DNA from: Terrimonas sp. | GTDB taxonomy: Bacteria; Bacteroidota; Bacteroidia; Chitinophagales; Chitinophagaceae | DNA length: 64,000 nt | Assembly: GCA_016125075.1 (NCBI GenBank) | Contig: WGMO01000011.1 | Location: forward strand, 124,001 to 188,000 | Direction of reading: 5' to 3' | Translations under genes and position numbers: made by a program | The notes under the pieces: generated by a model | What the model was told of the DNA's origin: nothing | What the model saw: only the letters and a program-made list of their open reading frames with translations | The model's database searches: none | Shown: in pieces, positions 55,151 through 62,416 of the stretch | Layout: each line of letters starts with the position of its first letter | Position numbering within the stretch: position 1 is the stretch's first letter

Positions 55151-55166
55151 TTGGCATAATATTAGC
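55151..55166 (+). promoter_or_regulatory. Possible sigma-54 promoter
   Basis: TTGGCATAATATTAGC matches the sigma-54 pattern: TTGGCA with GG exactly 10 bases before GC (55153-55154 and 55165-55166). It overlaps a 7-bp-arm palindrome TATGCCA-GT-TGGCATA (55143-55158). It lies 59 bases past icd, well upstream of a terminator and with no gene between. Presence of RpoN in this genome is not known. Confidence 0.35.
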
Positions 55167-55177
55167 TTTATAAATAA

Positions 55178-55349
55178 CTGAAAAACACATTCGGCAAAGA
55201 CCCGTTTTCTAAAAGCCGTTGATTTCCTTTGAAGAACACCAAATTTATAAGGTCTGATATTGATCTGATTTAACCCCTAGGGCAAAGTTTTAATACAATT
55301 TTCCCTATGCAATATCCTAAAGAAGTCCCGTCGAGGCGGGATTTTTTTT
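55178..55349 (+). ncRNA. Candidate small RNA or long 3' UTR between icd and the yjdI-like gene
   Basis: About 170 bases run from a predicted start 12 bases past the sigma-54-like match to a terminator at 55326-55349. No reading frame of note lies inside. The terminator is 230 bases from the icd stop, longer than other gene-terminator distances here. A structured RNA is possible but unproven; a leader of the following gene is an alternative. Confidence 0.25.
55326..55349 (+). terminator. Rho-independent terminator
   Basis: TCCCG pairs with CGGGA (6-base loop, weak extension) and is followed by eight T. It terminates transcripts coming from icd or from a start inside the icd-yjdI gap, 25 bases before the next ATG. 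Confidence 0.75.
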
Positions 55350-55373
55350 GCCCTTTTCTCTGTAAATTCACTC

Positions 55374-55607
55374 ATGCCAAAAGAGACTTTCCATTATTCA
55401 AATGATGACATTACCGTTGTCTGGAAACCCCATGTATGCCAGCATTCCACTTTATGCTGGAAAGGCCTGATTCAGGTCTTTAACCCCCAAAAAAAGCCCT
55501 GGGTCAATATCGATGCTGCCGATTCAGAACGTATCATCGAACAGGTTAAGATATGCCCAAGCGGGGCACTGAGCTATTTTATGAACAGGGACAAGCCGGG
55601 TGAATAA
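55374..55607 (+). CDS. YjdI-type 4Fe-4S mono-cluster protein (Fer4_19)
   Basis: 77 residues. Conserved VVWKPHVCQHSTLCWKGLIQVFN and VKICPSGALSYF supply Cys residues of one cluster; CQHS, WVNIDAAD and CPSGAL match the Fer4_19 family. It is a small electron carrier or Fe-S domain protein, found free-standing or fused to CDGSH or GNAT partners. No partner is adjacent here. Confidence 0.88.
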   Translation: MPKETFHYSNDDITVVWKPHVCQHSTLCWKGLIQVFNPQKKPWVNIDAADSERIIEQVKICPSGALSYFMNRDKPGE

Positions 55608-55672
55608 ATAGATGCTGCTTGCAAAGCAAATCAGGAGTTTTGGATACCAGTCAGGGGTTTTATGAACCGGTG

Positions 55673-56023
55673 CTATATTTTCCTTGCCAGTTTGTATTCA
55701 TGTTTAAGCAGCCAGGACAGAACCTTTTCCCGCTGATCGCCCTGGATAATTATCTCTCCTTCTTTGGCAGCACCGCCTGTTCCGCAAAAATTCTTCAATT
55801 GCCGGCAAAGCTCCTGTTGGTCTTCTGCTGTTCCGGTAAACCCTTCGATGAGCGTAACAGCCTTGCCGGCACGGTGTTTGGTTTCCAGCCGGATTTTTAA
55901 TTTTTGCTGGGAGGGGTGAATGGTTTCGATAGATTCTTTTTCCTCCTCAAAAGAAAAATTGGGGTCCGTGCTATAGATGAATCCTCTTTTATCGGGTTTG
56001 TTTTTCTTGGGCATGGCAATCAT
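55673..56023 (-). CDS. SUI1/eIF1-like translation factor (YciH)
   Basis: 116 residues from the ATG at 56023 (56014 is an alternative). The SUI1 core is KLKIRLETKHRAGKAVTLIEGFTG ... LKNFCGTGGAAKEGEIIIQGDQREKVLSWL. Bacterial YciH can affect initiation fidelity in vitro; its physiological role is uncertain. The ATG overlaps the nadC stop as ATGA, so it is translationally coupled to nadC. Confidence 0.9.
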   Translation of the reverse strand: MIAMPKKNKPDKRGFIYSTDPNFSFEEEKESIETIHPSQQKLKIRLETKHRAGKAVTLIEGFTGTAEDQQELCRQLKNFCGTGGAAKEGEIIIQGDQREKVLSWLLKHEYKLARKI

Positions 56024-56883
56024 TTTACTAAAAGGGCCTTTAAGCTGAGATCGAGGCTTTTTGCCTGGTGGATCAGGGCCCCGACACTGATATAATCAAC
56101 CCCTGTTTTCGCATAGTCTACGATATTCTCCAGGTTAATGCCACCACTGGCTTCTGTTTCAAACCTCCCGCCTATCAGGGAGAGTGCCTCTGTAATCTGG
56201 CCGGGGGAAAAATTGTCGAGCATGATCCGGAACACCTTTCCCTCGCCCACCGTTACCACTTTTTTTACATCCTCCAAATTCCTGGTCTCCACTTCGATCC
56301 TGAGTCCCGGCTTATGCGCTTGCACATAGGCATAGGACCGTTCAATGGCTTTTTCAATACCACCACAAAAATCAATATGATTATCCTTGAGCATGATCAT
56401 ATCAAAAAGGCCAAAACGGTGATTCACCCCTCCCCCGATCCGGACGGCTTCCTTTTCCAGTAACCTGAAATTGGGCGTTGTCTTTCGGGTATCCAATATG
56501 CGGGTAGGATATCCCTGCAACCGGTCAACATATTGACGGGTCAGCGTTGCGATCCCGCTCATTCTTTGCATACAATTCAGTACGATCCGCTCGCAGGTCA
56601 GGATGGTGTAGACAGTTGCTTCAATGGAAAATGCTTCTTCCCCTTCCGCAATCATTTCCCCGTCCTTTTTAAAAGCGTTAAAGGTGCAGGCTGGTTCTAT
56701 ATACCGGAATATTTTTTCTGCCACTGCCAGGCCTGCCAGTATGCCGGATTGTTTGATCCTGAGCACAGCCTTTCCACGGGTACCGGGAGGGATGCAGGCC
56801 ATCGTGGTATGATCACCATCGCCAATATCCTCTTTCATCGAAGCATCGATAAGGGTATAGAACTGCTGATCAAAAACATTCAT
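56020..56883 (-). CDS. nadC: Nicotinate-nucleotide pyrophosphorylase (carboxylating)
   Basis: 287 residues, the usual length. It converts quinolinate and PRPP to nicotinate mononucleotide, CO2 and pyrophosphate. Motifs: EDIGDGDHTTMACIP, RILDTRKTTPNFRLLEKEAV, GGGVNHRFGLFDMIMLKDNH, EASGGINLENIVDYAKTGVDYISVG. The downstream SUI1-like gene overlaps its stop by 4 bases. It works in the same pathway as nadE at 50294-51997. Confidence 0.97.
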   Translation of the reverse strand: MNVFDQQFYTLIDASMKEDIGDGDHTTMACIPPGTRGKAVLRIKQSGILAGLAVAEKIFRYIEPACTFNAFKKDGEMIAEGEEAFSIEATVYTILTCERIVLNCMQRMSGIATLTRQYVDRLQGYPTRILDTRKTTPNFRLLEKEAVRIGGGVNHRFGLFDMIMLKDNHIDFCGGIEKAIERSYAYVQAHKPGLRIEVETRNLEDVKKVVTVGEGKVFRIMLDNFSPGQITEALSLIGGRFETEASGGINLENIVDYAKTGVDYISVGALIHQAKSLDLSLKALLVK

Positions 56884-56969
56884 GCTTCAAAACTATTAAA
56901 AAGAAAAATGCACAAAAGAAAAATCTCACCGCAGTGAACGGTGAGATGAATTAATGATTTCGCAGAAGA

Positions 56970-57359
56970 TTATTCGGCCTGTATCCGTATTTCCTGGACC
57001 AGCATCTTATCATGCTTGCTTTTCATAAATACGTTCACCCTGTACTTCCCGTTTTTGGTGAGCAAGGTACCAATACAGTATTGACCATTATTGCCATCAT
57101 TGTCACCTTTATGTTTTACCTCAAAATTCTTAACAGCATTATTGTTGAAAAAATCCCTGATCACCAGTTCAGCCTGGCTCTTGCTATAATTACTACTTTT
57201 TTCCGGCATGGTGATATCCACATAATTGTCGAAGTATTTAGCCAACCCGGCACTACTCCCTGTCTTCAGGGCATTGATCACATTTTCAATGCCATCCTGG
57301 TAGGTAAAGGAAGATAAAAATACCAGTAAGCTGATCCATATAAAACTTGTCTTTTTCAT
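56970..57359 (-). CDS. DUF4783 family secreted protein
   Basis: 129 residues from the ATG at 57359 (MKKTSFIWISLL), giving a clean signal peptide; earlier ATG at 57377 is possible. The mature NTF2-like domain has the DUF4783 pattern: GIENVINALKTGSSAGLAKYFDNYVDITMPEK, SKSQAELVIRDFFNNNAVKNF and YCIGTLLTKNGKYRVNVFMK. Function is unknown. It is divergent from gpmI. Confidence 0.88.
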   Translation of the reverse strand: MKKTSFIWISLLVFLSSFTYQDGIENVINALKTGSSAGLAKYFDNYVDITMPEKSSNYSKSQAELVIRDFFNNNAVKNFEVKHKGDNDGNNGQYCIGTLLTKNGKYRVNVFMKSKHDKMLVQEIRIQAE

Positions 57360-57540
57360 GTTTGTTATGGTTTTCATAAGGGTATAATCTAAAAACATGC
57401 CATTGTCGCCTGCCTGTCTTTCGGGATAACTAAATTACTAAAAATCAAGCTGTTTTCATAGATAAACCTTAAAATCATTTAGCTTTGCAGCATATTTTTG
57501 ATTGAAAATGAGACCCTTCTGATATACTAATCTTATAGAT

Positions 57541-59076
57541 ATGAATAATAACAAAAAAGTTGCATTGATTATCATGGATGGCTGGGGATTAGGGAAGATA
57601 AAATCATCTGATGCCATTCAAAATGCCAATGTTCCATTCGTAACCTCGCTGTATTCTCAATACCCGCATACCACCCTTACCACCTGTGGAGAACTGGTGG
57701 GGCTCCCGGAAGGACAGATGGGCAATTCTGAAGTTGGCCACCTTAATTTAGGGGCGGGCCGCATCGTGTACCAGGAATTGCAGCGTATTAATGTTGCCGT
57801 TAAGGATGGTTCATTTGCTAAAAACACGGTACTGTTAAATGCCATCCGGTATGCAAAAACAAATCATAAACCCCTGCACCTGCTGGGTTTGGTAAGTGAT
57901 GGCGGTGTGCATTCCCATATCAATCATATAAAAGCGATTACAGATCTCTGTAAGGCGGAAGGGCTGACAGAAGTTTTTATCCATGCATTTACGGATGGCA
58001 GGGACTGTGACCCCCGGAGCGGGCTTGGCTTTATTAAAGACTTGCAGCTGCATTTAAACCAAACGGTGGGTAAGATCGCTACCGTGTGTGGCCGGTATTA
58101 TGCCATGGACCGCGACAAAAGATGGGAAAGGGTACAACTGGCCTATGATGCCCTGGTAAAGGGGATCGGGGAAAAAGCCACCGACGCTATCGCTGCTGTT
58201 GAGCATTCCTACGCCCTTGACATTACAGATGAATTTATCAAGCCGGCAGTAATCATAGCCGAAGACCAGCAACCGCTCGCGACCATCAAAGACGGGGATG
58301 TAGCGATCTGTTTTAATTTCCGGACTGACCGGTGCCGGGAGATCACAGAAGTGCTGACCCAAAAAGATTTCCCGGAACAGGGCATGCGGAAACTGAAGCT
58401 TCATTATACCACGATGACAGAGTATGATAAGACCTTCAGGGATGTTCATGTAATTTTTGAAAACGACAATCTTGTCAATACCCTGGGGGAAGTGCTGGAG
58501 CAAAATCACCTGCGGCAGATACGGATAGCAGAAACCGAAAAATATCCGCATGTCACCTTCTTTTTCAGCGGCGGCCGGGAAGTCCCCTTTGAAGGGGAAA
58601 AAAGAATCATGATCCCCTCCCCCAAGGTGGCCACTTATGACCTGCAACCCGAAATGAGCGCCAATGAGGTTACGGCTGCCTTATTGCCCGAGATCAAAAA
58701 CCAGACAGCCGACTTTATCTGTCTCAACTACGCCAACACGGATATGGTAGGGCATACCGGCGTATGGAATGCTGCAATAAGGGCAGCGGAAACGGTTGAC
58801 CATTGTGTACAACAGGTAGTCACGGCCTGTCTCGAAAACGGCTATACGGTATTCCTGACCGCAGATCATGGCAATTCCGATTACCTGATCAATGAAGACG
58901 GTTCACCCAATACCGCCCACACCCTGAACCCGGTTCCTTTGTTCATTATCGACAAGCACTGGAAGGGTGAAGTAAAACCCGGTAAACTCGGTGATATTGC
59001 CCCGACCATACTAACGTTTATGCACCTGCCGGTTCCCGGGGAAATGACCGGTGAAATTCTGGCAAATCCTTATTAA
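57541..59076 (+). CDS. gpmI: 2,3-bisphosphoglycerate-independent phosphoglycerate mutase
   Basis: 511 residues. It interconverts 3- and 2-phosphoglycerate using Mn2+. Alkaline-phosphatase-fold residues are visible: IMDGWGLG, the phosphoserine site MGNSEVGHLNLGAGRIV, HAFTDGRDCDPRSG, ADHGNSDY and NTAHTLNPVPLFI. A heme-binding protein gene follows after 20 bases. Confidence 0.98.
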   Translation: MNNNKKVALIIMDGWGLGKIKSSDAIQNANVPFVTSLYSQYPHTTLTTCGELVGLPEGQMGNSEVGHLNLGAGRIVYQELQRINVAVKDGSFAKNTVLLNAIRYAKTNHKPLHLLGLVSDGGVHSHINHIKAITDLCKAEGLTEVFIHAFTDGRDCDPRSGLGFIKDLQLHLNQTVGKIATVCGRYYAMDRDKRWERVQLAYDALVKGIGEKATDAIAAVEHSYALDITDEFIKPAVIIAEDQQPLATIKDGDVAICFNFRTDRCREITEVLTQKDFPEQGMRKLKLHYTTMTEYDKTFRDVHVIFENDNLVNTLGEVLEQNHLRQIRIAETEKYPHVTFFFSGGREVPFEGEKRIMIPSPKVATYDLQPEMSANEVTAALLPEIKNQTADFICLNYANTDMVGHTGVWNAAIRAAETVDHCVQQVVTACLENGYTVFLTADHGNSDYLINEDGSPNTAHTLNPVPLFIIDKHWKGEVKPGKLGDIAPTILTFMHLPVPGEMTGEILANPY

Positions 59077-59096
59077 TTTTAGCAAAAATAAAATTT

Positions 59097-59585
59097 ATGA
59101 TAAAGAAGATCCTCCTCTTTTTACTGGCTGCATTGGTTGTGATACAGTTTTTCCATCCCAAAAAAAATATAGAGGAGGGGCTTTCGGCTAACGATATCAC
59201 CACCAAGTACAAAATGCCGGAAGATATTAAGACCATTATGGATAAGGCCTGCAATGATTGTCACAGCAATAATACCCGCTACCCCTGGTATAATAATATT
59301 CAACCGGTAGCCTGGTGGCTGGATAATCATATCCGCGAAGGGAAGCAACACCTTAATTTTTCAGAATATACCAACAAAAGACCCCGTTTCCAATATCATA
59401 AAATGGAAGACATCATCGAACAGGTTAAAAAAGGAGAAATGCCCCTTGATTCCTATACCTGGATCCACAAAGATGCCATCCTGACCCAGGAAGAGAAAAC
59501 AAAGATCATCGACTGGGCGAATGCGGTCATGGACCAGATGAAGACCGAATATCCGATCGACAGCCTCGTCAGGAAGCGAAGCTGA
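59097..59585 (+). CDS. Heme-binding domain protein (cytochrome c-like)
   Basis: 162 residues. N-terminal hydrophobic signal or anchor (about 4-18), then CNDCH (residues 52-56) followed by NNTRYPWYNNIQPVAWWLDNHI and LNFSE, the conserved blocks of the small haem_bd family common in Bacteroidota. It is predicted periplasmic. It lies 20 bases after gpmI and may be co-transcribed, but no metabolic link is evident. Confidence 0.9.
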   Translation: MIKKILLFLLAALVVIQFFHPKKNIEEGLSANDITTKYKMPEDIKTIMDKACNDCHSNNTRYPWYNNIQPVAWWLDNHIREGKQHLNFSEYTNKRPRFQYHKMEDIIEQVKKGEMPLDSYTWIHKDAILTQEEKTKIIDWANAVMDQMKTEYPIDSLVRKRS

Positions 59586-59736
59586 ATGAGCCACGGGCTC
59601 CCTGCCGAATCAGGCTCCCGCCTAAATTGGTGGAAAAGCAGCTCCCTGAAATTCAACCGAATAATCAAAATTTTACAATTCTGTGCAGCATTTGTATCTC
59701 AAAAATGTCTAAATTACAGGCAACCAAACGGGATTT

Positions 59737-60318
59737 ATGACCGAGGAAGCCATTTTAAAAGGCTGTTTGAAAAATAATGCGGCGGCGCAACGGGAATTAT
59801 ACAATAAGTATAGTGCCAAGATGCTGTCTGTATGTTACCGGTTTGGGCATAACAGGGAAGATGCTGAAGATATGTTGCAGGAAGGATTTATCAAGGTATT
59901 TTCCCAGATACACACATTTGAGAACCGGGGCTCTTTTGAAGGCTGGATCCGAAGGATAATGGTACATACCTGTATCAATATCCTGAAGAAGAACAAGAAG
60001 TTCAATGAAAGCGTGGATATTATTCATGCTACGGGTGTACAGGTAAGGGAAGAAACAGTTCCCTCGATCATTCAGGCCAAGCAGGTAGTGGAATGTATCC
60101 GTTTACTGCCGATTGGTTACCGGACCGTGTTGAACCTGTATGCTATTGAAGGATATTCACACCGTGAGATCTCACAGATGCTGGATATCGAAGAAAGCAC
60201 CAGCCGATCGCAGTACACGAGGGCGAAAGCGATGCTGGAAGATGTGCTGATAAGAAAAAGAATATTGCAAAAACCAAAACAAAATATTGAATGGATAGCT
60301 GCTGGTAATCGCAGGTAA
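59737..60318 (+). CDS. ECF-family RNA polymerase sigma factor
   Basis: 193 residues: region 2 (QRELYNKYSAKMLSVCYRFG ... AEDMLQEGFIKVFSQIHTFE, GWIRRIMVHTCINIL) and region 4 (LPIGYRTVLNLYAIEGYSHREISQML, STSRSQYTRAKAML). It lacks regions 1 and 3, as expected for ECF type. The following gene, 30 bases downstream, encodes a protein with a short cytoplasmic head and one membrane helix that could be its anti-sigma partner. Confidence 0.94.
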   Translation: MTEEAILKGCLKNNAAAQRELYNKYSAKMLSVCYRFGHNREDAEDMLQEGFIKVFSQIHTFENRGSFEGWIRRIMVHTCINILKKNKKFNESVDIIHATGVQVREETVPSIIQAKQVVECIRLLPIGYRTVLNLYAIEGYSHREISQMLDIEESTSRSQYTRAKAMLEDVLIRKRILQKPKQNIEWIAAGNRR

Positions 60319-60348
60319 TTCTGATCCGACCCTTAATTGTGACTGGTT

Positions 60349-61749
60349 ATGGAGAGAAATTCTTACAAAGGAGATTTTGAAAGGTTTTTAAGAGATAATG
60401 CCAACCAATACCGGATGTACCCTTCCGAAAAGGTTTGGAATGGTGTCTATAAATCCCTTCATACACGCAACTTCCGGTTTCGCGTAGCAGGCCTGGTATT
60501 GATATTCCTGGCCGTTTCAACCGGTTTTATTCTTCTCTTTACCAATGGCAACCGCAAATCAATTAACCCTGTTACCGAAGCAACCGGTGAAGGAACCCTC
60601 GCCCCGGCATCCACTGGTATAGCCAGGCTGAACACCGCTGACAACCCCGCACAGGGTGCAACGGCAGAACAAGTCAGAAAAAATAGTGGAACCGGAATCG
60701 TTTTGACCAGGAACAGTAACCAGCCCCCTGCTCTTGCTGCTGGTGTCAATAGAATTGTTGAAGCCAGTCATACCCTTCCTGCGCGTCAAAATGCCGATCC
60801 CGCCTCAACAGATGTTTTGACTGACCTGCCCCTTTTCACGCCAGGGCTTAATGAGACTATTATCGAAGCAATACCGGCTCCGTTCCATTACGGCCCCATA
60901 GCGGCCCTGGATATCAATAGAGGATTTTTATCACCCATCAGTGCTGAAAAAGTGTCCGATAGCAGGCTGCAAACCCTGACTACCGGCAGCAATATCCCTT
61001 TTATCAACAAAAGAAAATCGAATATCAACTGGCAATTGCATTTTACACCTACCGTCAGTTATCGGAAACTTACTGAAAATAAACATAGCCTCACTTTTCT
61101 AACCCCTTCCGGGGCCATCAGTTATACCTCATTACAGAATATCAATGATGCCGTCAATCATAAACCCGATATCGGGTTTGAAGTGGGCATCGATGCCCGC
61201 TTGCCGATCACCAGCAGGCTGAAGGCAAAAGCCGGTATACAATCTAATGTTACTAGATATGGCATAAGAGCTTACTCCTATCGTTCAGAAGTTGCGACGA
61301 TTTCCCTGAATACAGGAAACGGCCTGTCGAATTCGGTCAACGCTATCAGCAATTACAGGAACTTTAGTGGTAACAGTTCCAACTGGCTGGAAAATCTTTA
61401 TTTACAGATTTCGATACCCCTTGGTTTTGACTACACCTTTGCCAAAACCAGGAAAGATGTACAATTCGGGTTTTCCAGTTCTATCCAACCCACCTACCTG
61501 TTGGGTAAATCGGCTTACCTGATCTCTGCTGATTATAAGAACTATGTGAAAGTGCCCGACCTGATCCGCCGCTGGAACATGAATGCGGATATAGAGACCT
61601 TTGTAAGTTATTCCACCGGCAAAGTGAAATGGCAGGTTGGACCCCAGGCTCGTTACCAGTTGCTATCAAGTTTTGTGAAAAAATATCCTGTAAAGGAGAA
61701 CCTGTTTGATTTTGGTCTTAAAGTCGGGGTTTCACTCAATAACAAATAA
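60349..61749 (+). CDS. Probable anti-sigma-like membrane protein with C-terminal outer-membrane-type beta region
   Basis: 466 residues. Residues 1-44 are cytoplasmic and charged (FERFLRDNANQYRMYPSEKVWN), residues 46-64 are one hydrophobic helix, then a low-complexity periplasmic linker, then about 245 residues of amphipathic beta-strands (NWQLHFTPTVSYRKL, IGFEVGIDARLPITS, FGFSSSIQPTYLLGKS, FDFGLKVGVSLNNK) resembling a porin-like fold. It is paired with the ECF sigma factor. Combining an inner-membrane helix with a barrel-like domain is odd; it may be an anti-sigma factor with a sensory domain. A strong terminator follows. Confidence 0.7.
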   Translation: MERNSYKGDFERFLRDNANQYRMYPSEKVWNGVYKSLHTRNFRFRVAGLVLIFLAVSTGFILLFTNGNRKSINPVTEATGEGTLAPASTGIARLNTADNPAQGATAEQVRKNSGTGIVLTRNSNQPPALAAGVNRIVEASHTLPARQNADPASTDVLTDLPLFTPGLNETIIEAIPAPFHYGPIAALDINRGFLSPISAEKVSDSRLQTLTTGSNIPFINKRKSNINWQLHFTPTVSYRKLTENKHSLTFLTPSGAISYTSLQNINDAVNHKPDIGFEVGIDARLPITSRLKAKAGIQSNVTRYGIRAYSYRSEVATISLNTGNGLSNSVNAISNYRNFSGNSSNWLENLYLQISIPLGFDYTFAKTRKDVQFGFSSSIQPTYLLGKSAYLISADYKNYVKVPDLIRRWNMNADIETFVSYSTGKVKWQVGPQARYQLLSSFVKKYPVKENLFDFGLKVGVSLNNK

Positions 61750-61776
61750 CTAACTCATTTAATAATAAATCATCTT

Positions 61777-61807
61777 GTATCCCGCCTTTTGGCGGGATAC
61801 TTTTTTT
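61777..61807 (+). terminator. Strong rho-independent terminator
   Basis: A perfect 10-bp stem GTATCCCGCC/GGCGGGATAC with loop TTTT is followed by seven T. It ends the sigma factor/anti-sigma-like operon. Confidence 0.95.
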
Positions 61808-61834
61808 AAACGGTATTCATTTAATTTTGACGCT

Positions 61835-62404
61835 ATGAAAAAAATTGTATCCATCCTTCTCATTGCCGCGGTCATTGCGGGCTGTAAACCCGAAAAGCAA
61901 AATGATTTTTTCCCGGTCCTGTCCTTTATCCAAAGCCAGGTAAAACATGTGGATACCTCGGTATATGCCATCAGGAAGATCACAAAAACAGACAGTCTTT
62001 ATGACACGGTCTATATAAAAAGGGAGGAATTCCGTTCGGAAGCCGCCGATTTTTTAAATATTCCCGACCTCACCGCTGGCCGCTATACAAAAAAATATGA
62101 GGAAAGGAAGAACTATGAAGAGGATTTGAACAGGGCTTCGATCGCTTACTACCCGTTGAAAAAGGGAATGGAAATCACCCGCGAAGAGGTCAATATCATC
62201 CCCACACCCGCCGGGAATGACAAAATCAGGAGCATCTATATTGAAACCTTCAGGGATGTAAAAGACAGTATCATCACGAAGAAACTTTACTGGCAGGTCG
62301 ATGAAAGTTTTAAGACCGTTACCATCATTCAAAAAGAGAATCAGCCCGATAAAGTCTTCCAGAAAGAAGTGATTTGGAACAAACCTGCAGAAAGCAATGA
62401 ATAA
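61835..62404 (+). CDS. Lipoprotein of unknown function
   Basis: 189 residues from the ATG at 61835 (MKKIVSILLIAAVIAGC); the longer frame begins in the terminator. Lipobox IAGC (Cys17). The mature part is charged and mixed alpha/beta (SEAADFLNIPDLTAGRYTKKYEE, YWQVDESFKTVTIIQ). No recognised family. It lies 12 bases upstream of uvrC and may share its transcript. Confidence 0.7.
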   Translation: MKKIVSILLIAAVIAGCKPEKQNDFFPVLSFIQSQVKHVDTSVYAIRKITKTDSLYDTVYIKREEFRSEAADFLNIPDLTAGRYTKKYEERKNYEEDLNRASIAYYPLKKGMEITREEVNIIPTPAGNDKIRSIYIETFRDVKDSIITKKLYWQVDESFKTVTIIQKENQPDKVFQKEVIWNKPAESNE

Positions 62405-62416
62405 AACCGGAAAGGC

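Noticed and set aside
58054-58647. 197-residue open frame on the minus strand
   Set aside because: Antisense to gpmI; no signal, motif or start context.
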